Shown here piece by piece: positions 56,401 through 64,000 of a DNA stretch of 64,000 nt; position 1 is the first letter of the stretch, and every line of letters begins with the position of its first letter. The stretch covers positions 25,001-89,000 of the forward strand of contig CAJNDS010000166.1 of NCBI GenBank assembly GCA_905221605.1, given 5' to 3'. The DNA is from Symbiodinium natans. Lineage: Eukaryota; Sar; Dinophyceae; Suessiales; Symbiodiniaceae. The translations under genes were made by a program, and so were the position numbers. A model generated the notes under the pieces. That model saw nothing but the letters and a program-made list of their open reading frames with translations, was not told the DNA's origin and ran no database searches.

Positions 56401-59284
56401 TAAATGTTAGATGTTGAAAGCCCTGTAAATTCTAAGCCGGCTGGCCCCGAGATGAAGCGCACGCCGGCTGCTGGTGCTTCCAAGTCGACCAGGTCCTTCA
56501 ATTGCGTGCCGTTCAAGTCCGTGTCGGGGCTGAGGGTGGAGGGCTTCTAGGGGTTTAGGGCCTTTTCTGGCTGTTCAGGTTTATAATTAAGTATTCCAGA
56601 TGAGGGGTCTCACGCGGCGGAGCTTTCACTTGCGATTCATTTGCCTCTGCATGAAAATGGCTGTATGATTGAGCTTGGCAGTTGAAGGCGGAGTGAACCG
56701 GTGTGCCCTTGCGAAATTGGGGGCCGAAATCCCTGTCGGGGGGTCCCAGTCCTTCATCCCCTTGCAGAAACCTCTAAAAGTTCGGACTGCGAGGAGCTTG
56801 CTCTCAGCGTTTTAGGGTTGAAGCGACGAGCTACGAAGCAAAAATGACACAAGGACTGACAATGGCTCAATGGCTGAGAGGGTGACCCAAGCGAACCGCA
56901 AAGAGAAGCAAGGGTCACACACGAATCTCGACCCATCCCTGCCAGCGACTTGAATTCAATTGCTTGGCGCCTTCAGTGTGTTCTCTTGCTCCAGTGTCCT
57001 CTCCTGCGCACGTGGAAAACGAAGCTGTGCCAGTCCAACAAGAACATACAAGAAATATAAACTTGCATGACCAGCCCTCTCCGACGCCACAGCGACTCCC
57101 TTTTCGTTGAAGCTGGACTTGCTGACTGCCAGACACACGCACCCACCTGCCTTGTTGGCGAGGAGGTGTTGCGACTTCCCTAAACCCTAACCGTAGACCA
57201 GTTTCTTTGAGACCGCAAAAGCACGGCACTCCAGACAAAGACAAGTCATCTCGTGCTGCAACGCCCTCGCAACCCCCCCAAAACCCCAAACACAAACCCT
57301 AAACCCCAAACCCTAAACCCCAAAACCATAAACCCCAAACCCTAAACCCCAAAACCCTAAAAACCCTAAGGGGACCCGTCTCCTGGGCTACCGGCTCCTC
57401 TAGCACAGGCTCGACGCAGTCAGCCTCCGTCGGTGCGTCCTTCATGGTTTCAGTGCGTTTAGGGCTTAGGGCTTAGGGTTTTGGGGGGTTGGGGTTCAGG
57501 GGTTTGGGGGGTTGGGGTTTAGGGGTTTGGGGTTTGGGGTTTATAGGGTTTAGGGTTTATAGGGTATAGGGTTTGGGGTTTGGGGTTTGGGGTTTGGGGT
57601 TCGGTTGGAGGATCTAGGGGGGGGAATTTGCAGGTTGGAGGAAGGTGCTTCCGTCTCGAATCATGAACTGAGGGCACTCAGCAATAGCTCTGCCATAGGC
57701 ATAGTAGCACGGTTTTCACTCCTCCTTGACAAGAGCGCCATAAGAATGCTTCAGGGACAATGTCAGCAAAAGCAAGTGACACCCAATAGCCAGGCATAGT
57801 TGAGTTTTTCCTGTGCCCAAGTAACCACTCAGGGTTCTTCCAAAAGCAGTACTCTCAGGGAGGGCTCTAAGACTGCAGGAAAGTGTTCAAAAAGAGTTGG
57901 GCAGTGTTCAGACGTCTGGGGTGCGTCCGAAGGCAACCTCCGGAAAGTCTGAGTCTTCACCTCACAACATGGAGACCTACACCCGCCAGCCCTGAACCCT
58001 AACCCTGAACCCTGAACCCTGAACCCTAAACCGCAAACCTCTCTGCCTACACCCCAAGCCCTACCAAAGCCCAGAAAGCCAAGAAGCCGCCAGCTCAAAG
58101 CTGGGGAAGGAACCGCACTTATAACTGCCCAGCATGGCCGCCCTAGAGCTATGAAAACTCTTATGGGGCCACTAGCTCGCGGTGGACATACGGTGAACTA
58201 CAAGCCCTGGCGGCTTTCTTTTCGGATAGCCCAGAAGACTACCACAAGACGCCTCATCTCCCAAGACTGGAGTCCCCCAAGTCACTAAGCCTAGTGAAGG
58301 GGGGTTTTGGAAGGGCTTAAGGCTTACCTTCCCATGAGAGGCCTGCGTCTTTGCAGCCTGGTGATGGCTGTGAGGACCGAGGCCTATACCTGACATGACC
58401 GCTCAGTTATGGTAAGATTTTGGGATGCTCCCTTATACTAAGAGTCCTTAATAGGGATTATCATGGGGGTACTATAGTCCCTATTAAGGACTGTTACAGT
58501 AGTATAAGAGGGAACATCCCAAGTAGGATTGTTGGACCCGGCCCGCGTTACTCCGGTAAGGATATGCTTTGGTGACGGGCGCTCCGGTTCCAACACGCAT
58601 GTCAAGAACGAAGCCTTCTTAACAACTCACGCATGCATTGTTTCACGGGCCTCAATCGGCCTGAACGTAGTTTGAAGACGAATGAGAGAAGCTGGACGTT
58701 CCACCAGCTTATACAGTCTCTAGAATCTAGAAACCCAAATACCCTAGACAGCACCCGTCAGGTCCCTTATGAGGGTCCCTCCTTTAGTCCCTTGGCAGAG
58801 TGCTGACCCCAATATGTCCCACGTCCACATCTTCCCACCCGTCCCGAGGGGCACCTCGAAGTGTGAGGGCCGTGGTGATGCACAGGCCCACGATTCCGGC
58901 AGCCAAGCTCGGAAACTCGTAGTTGAACATGGCCCTGACAGGGATGCTGCGGTTTTTGGGAGCTTCCTCCTGGAAGCCCCTATAAACCCTCAGCCCTAAA
59001 AAGCCTGCTCTGAATACAAGGGTGCTTCGAATTGCAGCCTGGGGGCAAGACGATGAATGGCACAACCACGCTTGCGGTGCTCAGCACTACGTACAACCTC
59101 GGCTGTACACTGGCCCCACGGTTGTATTGCCACCCTGCCATGTCTGTCAGACTGCCCCGGGATCCAGCAACAACCGCATCAAAGCAAATAAAGCGCGGAC
59201 GCAGGACCCAGGCAAGGTCTTCTCACAAGAAAACAGAGGCTCAGGAAGCAGCTGGCTATGGATGACTTCTGAAGTTTGAAAGGA

Positions 59285-59323
<39 letters not shown>

Positions 59324-62300
59324 ACTTCTTGCTTTCCGCGGAGGGTGCGCGATCCTCGGAAGTCCTTCCTAGCTGATTGTGTCTTCGTGAGCCAAGCATG
59401 ACATCCACGACCGCCGGGGCTGTTTTGTTTAGCGGTTGAAAACCCTAGCCCAAAAAGGTTAACCCTTGTACTAGATGGTGTTCAAGGTCAATTACCTACC
59501 CAGTCGGTGAGTGGTGTTTCCTGTCTGGTTGAAGGCATCTTCGTGTCCCAGGCTTTTGTCCCCCCAGGCATAGTCTTTTGCCAAGGACCCGCTTCGTGGA
59601 CGTGAGCAGCCAGCTATCCACTTTCCCCGGCTTGGGCGGCACAGGTCTTTCATGTAATTCTTACACGTCTTAAATTACACTTTGTCAAGCTCGCAGCGGC
59701 GATAAAACGCTTGTGCTTCTTACCCCGGGTTTCAGCTAGCTCCCACGCCTGTGCAGGGGTGCCCAGCATCGGCGATCGGTGAAATCTGCACGCCATCAAG
59801 ATCTGCAATCGACCCTTCAGTTCCGCTGGCTCTGTTGCAAGATTCTGACTGGTAGCAAACTTGGACATCCCTCAAAATTCCGTCAACCGATTCTTCTAAT
59901 TATTCTCTTCAATGAATCCCATCCCGACGACACAGAACAACGGCCCAGAAGCAAGCTCGGGCGCAGCTCCGACCAGGGCACAATGATCTGGACGACGTAG
60001 GGGACCTAGCCGGGGCTTCGGCAGTTGTGTTTTGTCAAGGGGCTAAAGGAGGGATCCTTATAAGGGATCCTTCAATCTATAGGGACTACATAACGTATGT
60101 ATATATGGTTCCAGGGGTGAACCCGGCCCCTGCGTTTTAGTATTTTACGTAAGTACACGAAACGAAACCACGCGTTTCGATGTGTTCATGGCTGCGGATA
60201 GAGACAAGCAGAGTATATATGTGGTCTTTATTGAATACTTCAGACATCTTTGTTTCATCGTTATGTAAGTAGAACCGCGTCTATTTCCATTCTTGTGCAT
60301 TTTTAAGCTTGCTTATGCAAATTGTGCTTTTCAGACATAGTATATAAGTGGTCTTTATTGAATACTTCAGCAATCTTTGTTTCATTGTTATGTAGGTAGA
60401 ACCGCTTCCATTTCCGTTAGTGTTTCTTTCGTATTTGGTTGAGTATGGTCCTTTAAATAGTATTCACTTGAGTCAAATTGGGCTATTTGCTTAAGAATTC
60501 CTCTAGTAGTTAAATTCGCATAGAATGAATACTTCAACAATATAAAATGTTTCATGAATATGTAAACATAAGGTATTTCATTTGACTTTGCAGATAGTAT
60601 TTCAATAATACTTTGCCTGGTGTAAACCCAGCCGTTTCAATGCATTAGTTGCTCAACAAAGCACTATTTGCCCTTTAAACCACACTTTGCAATATTTTGG
60701 TTGAATATGGTGCTTTCGTATTTTGGTTGAGTATGGTCCTGTAAATGGTATTCACTTCAGTCAAATTGAGGTATTTGCTTAATAATTACTCTAGTAGCTA
60801 AATTCGCATAAAATAATTCTTTCAAAAATACAAACGATTCATGAATATGTAAACATAAAGTATTTCAGTGGACTTTTCAGAGAGCATACTTTGCCTAGTA
60901 CAAACACAATTGTATGAATACAGTAGTTGCTCAACAAAGCATTATTTGCACTTTAAACGCACACTTTGCCATATTTTGGTTGAGAATGGTGTCTATTCGT
61001 ATCTTGGTTGAGTATGCTCCTTTAAATAGTATTCACTTGAGTCAAATTGGGCTCTTTGCTTAATAATTACTCTAGTAGTTAAATTCGCATAGAATCAAGA
61101 AAGATGTTTCAGTGTTTGATTAATACTTTGCCTCGTACAAACACAATTGTATAAATAAACTAGTTGCTCAACAAAACATTAGTTGCCCTTTAAACGCACA
61201 ATTTGCATAGAAAAAAACACAGATCTAATCATCTAAACCAGCATTGTCCGCTTCAGATTCAAAAGGTAGATTATTCCAATGCTGGCTTATTGGAGTCTGT
61301 GAGGTGGGTGTCCCAGTACTGTCCTTCATTACCCGGTGATGAACTACGCGACTTTTGGGCCTTCTTCGTTGTTTTTTGTTAAAAAAGCCTAAAAAGGCTT
61401 AAAAAGGGTAGGTCGCTGGGGGGGGGAGGGGGTAGCTATATGGTACCCCCCCCCCAGTGACCTACCCTTTTTCGCCTTGTCTCAAGTCACCCAGCTGCAC
61501 TGCAAGCAAACTCGGTGTGCAATATAGCGTATTTCCTAGGGCGTAGACTAAAATACAACTAAATCTGCATACACGGGACAGTAGAAAAACCAAAAAAACC
61601 AAAACCAAAAAACCAAAAAAACCAAAACCAAAAAAACCAAAAAAAAACAAAACCAAAAAAACCAAAAAAAACAAAACCAAAAAAACTAAAAAAACCATTT
61701 CCTAGGAACTCTTACAGGGAGACTTCCTGAATAATGGTTTTTTTGGTTTTTTTGGTTTTTTTGGTTTTGGTTTTTTTGGTTTTTGTGGTTTTGGTTTCTT
61801 GGGTATTTTTGTGGACAGCACCACAACACTGAAATAGCAAATAAACCCTTCGCCCCTGGAGCGTGTCGACATGCACGAGGGACGCGACGTCGCGTGCAGA
61901 ATAAAAGTGCCAAAACGCAGGGGCCGGGTTCACCCCTGGAGCCGTATATATATATATATAGGGGCTATATAGGGGGACAAGATTAAGGGTTCCTTGTCGG
62001 GGTCCCTCCTTATACCCCTTAAGTCTCGCGTTCTGGGTGTGCATTTCTCAGGGCCCCAAACCCTCCTAGGCCCAGAATCAGGGCCCAGGAACCAGGATGA
62101 TCGCGGAGGCGCTCATAGCGATCGACGCCCGGAATCCCACCGCCATCAAGTTCTCATCTCCAAAATCGGGCAAGACCTGTCAGGATCCCTAAACCCTAAA
62201 CCCTAAACCCTAAACCCTAAACCCTAAACCCTAAAGTGCCCTAAAGGTTGCCTAAAGCGACTAAAGGCCGCTAGGCTTTCCCCTGTGCAAGATATGTAGG

Positions 62301-63721
62301 TCATGGGAGCCTCCCCAATCCCGAACCACACAGGTGTGCCGACTGCCCCGAAGATGGTCATGAAGGTATTGAAGGTCAGCAGGCACACAACGCACTCCTC
62401 AGCACGGGGGAAGGCTGCCTTTGCTTCAGCCTTTGACACAGCCATAGCTGAAGCTCATAAGGCCCATGCTCCGCTCGCACAAGTCAACGCCCCCTTGCAA
62501 ACCCAAGATCAACAAATCTCCAGCCACCCTTCGGGGGCTGAATACCCTAGCCCAAAAAAGGTTCCACCTTTTTGTAAATAGAAGGATTCTATTGAATACC
62601 CCAGAAAGGTTCAAGGTTGCCTACCCAGCCCCTAAGCACCACTCTCTCAACGGTGAAGCCTACAAAACCCTAAACCCTAAACCCTAAACCCTAAACCCTA
62701 AACCCTAAACCCTAAACCCTAAACCCTAAACCCTAAACCCTAGCCGTAAACCCGAAACCCTAAACCCTAAACGCCAAAGTCGTCCAGTGCGGGGCTCCAT
62801 CTTCGGGTGCCCCATGGAGTACAGCATCGGCGCCGCAAGGGCGGCCGGCGTACCAAACCCAGAGGCGCCCTCCACCTTGGGTTTGGGGGTTTTCGGTTTG
62901 GGGTTTAGGGTTTGGGGTTTGGGTTTTTTTTTTCACTCCTGGGTTTGGGGTTTAGGGTTGAGGGTTTAGGGTTTGGGGTTTGGGGATTTGGGGTTTAGGG
63001 TTTAATCGCTCACACTCGGACAAGCCAGGCGAGGCACACACTGTTCCAGAGTCCTGATAGGGGCCCCTCAGCAGTTTAGGGTTTAGGGTTTAGGGTTTAA
63101 GGTTTGGGGTTTAGGGTTTGGGGTTTGGGGTTTGGGGTTTGGGGTTTGGCAAAAGCTGGTGTCGAGGGCTTGGAAGGCTTCAGTCTGATGGTATCTGATG
63201 GTACCTGGGCAAAGCTCCCTTCAGCGCGAGACTCAAAGTCATCTCCACGCCACAAAACCCTGTGGGGGTGTACGAAAACAGGGGACCCCCAAAATGGACC
63301 CCCCAAATAGCAGGATCCCCTTGTAATAGGCACCTCAATAGGATAACCCTAAAAAATCGTAAACCCCCCTGTCAAGTCGGCCCTTGAACATTGAGTCACT
63401 TGCGGAGCTAAATGAGCCAGCGCCAAGCCAAAACTGGGTGGCGCGGTACGGAAGATGGTGTCGATCATGCCTTTCCCAGAGACGACCAACGAACCCATCA
63501 ACCCTAAACCCTAAACCCTTCAACCCTTAAACCCTAAAGCCTAAAGCCTAAAGCCTAAACCCTAAAGCCTAAACCCTAAAGCCTAAACCCAGACCACCCC
63601 CACCCCCCCGCCGCTCTCCGGCACATGCTGGAGTTAGGATCCGCACCACAAAGGCGAAGCAGAAGCCGATGAGCATCACTTCTGCCACGGGGTGGCTATC
63701 GGTGATGACCCGCAGCTGCAC
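47470..63721 (-). CDS. L-lactate permease (LctP family), 5' end beyond the window
   Basis: Polytopic plasma-membrane transporter for lactate/glycolate with protons, a family (TC 2.A.14) mainly known from bacteria. Sixteen minus-strand exons are recognised: 63,647-63,721 (SHPVAEVMLIGFCFAFV); about 62,796-62,875 (VEGASGFGTPAALAAPML, the signature loop); about 62,312-62,420 (CLLTFNTFMTIFGAVGTP, then VWFG); 62,093-62,176; 58,855-about 58,970 (FNYEFPSLAAGIVGL); loop exons about 57,390-57,441, 56,470-56,535, 55,504-55,563 and 53,770-53,850; 51,499-51,568 (LLYIPFLLPFVVAG); 50,808-50,892 (VAQRIKGPVVAL); 50,443-50,489; 49,931-49,983 (DAPAAIIGTRLSQTLSHG); 49,587-49,671 (FPLGALGSFFSGSTTVSNL); 47,734-47,788 (NAFCLANIIAATAVIGLQ); 47,470-47,565 (VPEGMIVKRVLKP..., stop at 47,470). 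Phase is continuous over 50,489-49,587, using a GA donor after RTG. The exon between the last loop of the C-half and 47,788, and some N-half residues, are not located. The order matches E. coli LctP throughout. Confidence 0.9.
47612..47700. repeat. Telomeric repeats filling a permease intron
   Basis: About a dozen CCCTAAA/CCCCGAAA/CTCTAAA units make up more than half of the 168-bp intron 47,566-47,733 between the last two permease exons. Confidence 0.9.
49033..49171. mobile_element. Family A element with internal duplication
   Basis: The ends are GGGGGGTTTCCGAAACTAGG and TTGTTCTCGTAAACCCC. The segment GGGGxCTCCGxAATxxGG is duplicated before the usual TACCTTATTGGGGTCC core. It lies in a permease intron. 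Confidence 0.75.
49795..49890. repeat. Interstitial telomeric array (CCCTAAA)13
   Basis: One CCCGAAA variant. It starts about 40 nt downstream (sense) of the permease exon at 49,931-49,983, in TTTAGGG orientation on the sense strand. Confidence 0.95.
50533..50637. mobile_element. Family B element in a permease intron
   Basis: GGGGATGTTCCCCCCTGAAA and TATAAGGGGAGCATCC are inverted. The core TAACAGTCCTTCAAGGGGAT / TTATAGTACCCCCC is conserved. It shares a 320-bp intron with two telomeric blocks. Confidence 0.8.
52051..52150. mobile_element. Family A element
   Basis: Core GGTACCTTATTTGGGGGTCC / AAGGGAACCCTACTATTTGG, then TATTGTCGTAAGCCCCC at the right end. The left end has been eroded into a telomeric block. 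Confidence 0.7.
52205..52400. repeat. Telomere-like array with homogenised TTCAGGG and TCTAGGG blocks
   Basis: Starts TTTAGGG/TTAGGG, then about eight consecutive TTCAGGG, six TTTAGGG, four TCTAGGG, then TTTAGGG again. Each variant occurs as a contiguous block. Confidence 0.92.
52451..52525. mobile_element. Family A element with internal deletion
   Basis: TGGGGTTTCCGAAAATAGGG and TATGTTCGTAAACTCCCACA are intact termini, but about 30 bp of core are missing, leaving 75 bp. Confidence 0.8.
53597..53680. mobile_element. Family D element, degenerate
   Basis: CTTGGTAGCTGAGTAGCC at the left and TAGTCACTGGGCTAGGG at the right, with internal GAACCCAAAAAAGGGCCAAA as in the SNM1 intron element. Confidence 0.6.
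53886..54066. repeat. Tandem repeat, unit about 26 bp
   Basis: About seven units of the form GGTATTCATATTGGGxACTC / TTAG. Successive units differ by one to three bases. AT-rich, no coding value. It lies in a permease intron. Confidence 0.9.
54563..54676. mobile_element. Family A element, reverse core orientation
   Basis: CATGGGGGCCTACGAAAACA and TATCGCGCAAACCCCTA termini. The core CCTTAAATAGTATAGGATCC is the reverse complement of the usual core. Confidence 0.7.
55216..55389. mobile_element. Family C element containing a telomeric block
   Basis: CTTGGAGGTTCAGGGTACTT and TAAGTACCCTGAACCTCCA are inverted over 19 bp. Between the arms, after ACAGTTATAATTA, lie about six CCCTAAA units. This shows telomeric repeat inside a transposable-element-like unit. 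Confidence 0.88.
55804..55907. mobile_element. Family A element with near-perfect termini
   Basis: CATATGGGGGCTTCCGAAAT and ATTTTCGTAAACCCCCATAT followed by G are inverted. The ends form CATATG on both sides. 104 bp. Confidence 0.88.
56153..56280. mobile_element. Family C element, right end lost
   Basis: ACTTGGAGGTTCAGGATACT is the left end. The interior AACCCACTTAGCCCCTTAAA and AAGTACAGTTATAGTTACCC matches the copy at 55,216. The terminal AGTACCCTGAACCTCC on the right is missing. Confidence 0.75.
57290..57605. repeat. Pair of degenerate telomeric arrays in opposite orientation around an exon
   Basis: CCCTAAA/CCCCAAA units at 57,290-57,370 and TTTAGGG/TTTGGGG units at about 57,456-57,605 bracket the permease loop exon at about 57,390-57,441. 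Many units are the TTTGGGG variant. Confidence 0.85.
58420..58522. mobile_element. Family B element, nearly palindromic
   Basis: TTGGGATGCTCCCTTATACT and GTATAAGAGGGAACATCCCA followed by AG are inverted. AGTCCTTAATAGGGATTAT and its mirror TAGTCCCTATTAAGGACTGT extend the palindrome over most of the length. Confidence 0.9.
59292..59321. repeat. Poly(G) tract, about 30 G
   Basis: An uninterrupted run in a permease intron. Others of 10-20 bp lie at 24,659-24,678 and 13,285-13,298. Confidence 0.95.
59441..59505. mobile_element. Family I element
   Basis: AAACCCTAGCCCAAAAAGGT start and AATTACCTACCCAG end. A shortened relative of 20,238-20,336. Confidence 0.6.
60190..60395. repeat. Duplicated segment of about 80 bp inside the 1.84-kb element
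   Basis: GTGGTCTTTATTGAATACTT followed by CAG and ATCTTTGTTTCAT...TATGTA.GTAGAACCGC occurs at about 60,220-60,285 and again at about 60,349-60,410. Confidence 0.85.
60427..61100. repeat. Three copies of a module of about 100 bp, spaced about 288 bp
   Basis: The module TTGGTTGAGTATGGTCCTTT ... ATTCACTTGAGTCAAATTGG ... TCTAGTAGTTAAATTCGCAT occurs at about 60,427-60,527, 60,715-60,812 and 61,001-61,096. The spacers also share TTTGCCTxGTxxAAACxCA and GTTGCTCAACAAAGCA. The element is therefore built from higher-order repeats. Confidence 0.88.
61588..61797. repeat. (CCAAAA)n / (GGTTTT)n palindrome
   Basis: AACCAAAAAAACCAAAACC-type repeats at 61,588-61,698 face TTTTTTGGTTTTTTTGGTTTTGG at 61,735-61,797 across a 37-bp loop. 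A smaller palindrome (GGGTAGGTCGCTGGGGGGG ... CCCAGTGACCTACCC) lies at about 61,408-61,470. Hydrophobic or basic open frames across these are artefacts. Confidence 0.88.
62540..62636. mobile_element. Family I element
   Basis: GAATACCCTAGCCCAAAAAA start and TTGCCTACCCAGCCCCTAAG end, with GTTCCACCTTTTTG inside. It lies in the permease intron between 62,420 and 62,796. Confidence 0.7.
62664..62775. repeat. Interstitial telomeric array (CCCTAAA)15
   Basis: Near-perfect. It ends about 20 nt from the permease exon at about 62,796-62,875, so on the sense strand TTTAGGG repeats follow the donor. Confidence 0.95.
63262..63371. mobile_element. Family A element, reverse core orientation
   Basis: TGTGGGGGTGTACGAAAACA and AAAAATCGTAAACCCCCCTG termini. 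Core CCAAATAGCAGGATCCCCTT. It lies in the first visible permease intron. Confidence 0.8.
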
Positions 63722-63896
63722 CTTAAAACCAGCAAAAAGCCCTAAACCCCAAACCCCAAACCCTAAACCCCAAACCCTAAACCCTAAACCCTAAACCCTA
63801 TGCACATCATGCCTTGACAGCCTTCCTGGCATGAGGCACCCAGACCTAAACTGGTCGAGCCTAGGTGGAGCCCAATTCTCCCGATTGATTGTATAT

Positions 63897-64000
63897 GAGG
63901 ATGTTCCCCCTTAAGCTAACAGTTAGTAGGGATGATAGTACCTCTTCTAATCCCTATTTAGGGATGATAGTACCTCTTCTAATCCCTATTCAGGACTGTT
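63897..64000. mobile_element. Family B element cut by the window edge
   Basis: GGATGTTCCCCCTTAAGCTA is the left end. TAGGGATGATAGTACCTCTT / CTAATCCCTATT occurs twice in tandem, and the right arm begins CAGGACTGTT at the last base. Confidence 0.75.

Larger units (their letters stand above)
60107..61943. mobile_element. AT-rich 1.84-kb element with inverted termini of about 40 bp, non-autonomous
   Basis: GGTTCCAGGGGTGAACCCGG followed by CCCCTGCGTTTT at the left is matched in inverse at the right (61,912-61,943) with one difference in the first 32 bp. Similarity weakens further in. It lies between TATATA-rich flanks, suggesting insertion into a TA run. The interior is much more AT-rich than the surroundings, with a repeated module (about 288-bp period), a duplicated 130-bp segment and a CCAAAA palindrome. 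No ORF resembles a transposase, so movement would need a helper. Superfamily not recognised. Confidence 0.82.
60037..62020. mobile_element. Family G element split by a larger insertion
   Basis: AAGGGGCTAAAGGAGGGATC (60,037 onward) and GGTCCCTCCTTATACCCCTT (ending 62,020) are the outer ends, continuing inward as imperfect inverted arms of about 50 bp. The 1.84-kb element at 60,107-61,943 sits between them. The arms resemble fragments at about 21,190-21,235 and 58,757-58,795 (GGGTCCCTCCTTT). The whole lies in a permease intron. Confidence 0.75.

Noticed and set aside
61462-61698. Hydrophobic minus-strand frame (FLVFLVLFF repeats) as a membrane protein
   Set aside because: It is generated by the CCAAAA repeat inside the 1.84-kb element.

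Overview
This window is nuclear DNA of a dinoflagellate. The evidence is (i) a 21-nt match to the dinoflagellate trans-spliced leader at 17,333-17,353 (minus strand), (ii) a decayed dinoflagellate-type mitochondrial cox1 copy at about 26,690-28,137, (iii) genes cut into many small exons whose reading phases require GA and GC as well as GT 5' splice sites, (iv) every recognisable gene on the same (minus) strand, and (v) plant-type TTTAGGG repeats, the telomere type known in dinoflagellates, scattered through the whole window. Genus and species cannot be fixed from the sequence alone.

Almost none of the long open frames is a gene. The real genes had to be read as short exons between repeats. 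From right to left, in transcription order: a bacterial-type L-lactate permease (about 63,721 to 47,470, 5' end outside the window); an NADH-cytochrome b5 reductase-like FAD/NAD flavoprotein (43,354 to 39,006); two tandem paralogous NEK-like protein kinases (35,438 to about 26,035 and 24,294 to about 13,808); and an SNM1/PSO2-family DNA-repair nuclease fused to a PIP box, a SWIM zinc finger and a RING finger (9,414 to 6,652). The leftmost 6.6 kb holds only weak exon candidates. The genes share no pathway; what they share is direction and intron architecture.

The introns hold most of the novelty. They contain at least ten families of short terminal-inverted-repeat elements. Some introns are essentially one such element (introner-like): the single SNM1 intron and two consecutive introns of the reductase. 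A 1.84-kb AT-rich element with inverted termini of about 40 bp sits inside a smaller element in a permease intron. A cox1 NUMT lies in an intron of the upstream kinase. A retroposed, spliced-leader-capped, virus-like pseudogene lies in an intron of the downstream kinase and abuts a telomeric array.

The most striking pattern is the polarity of the telomeric repeats. On the + strand most exons are preceded by CCCTAAA arrays and followed by TTTAGGG arrays. On the transcribed strand, many introns therefore open with (TTTAGGG)n just after the donor and close with (CCCTAAA)n about 10-40 nt before the acceptor. This could let intron ends pair, or could supply branch-point-like CTAAAC motifs.

Exon boundaries were set by eye from protein-family conservation, AG acceptors and reading-phase continuity. 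They are good to a few bases where phase is stated and approximate elsewhere. All family assignments rest on recognised motifs, not on database searches.
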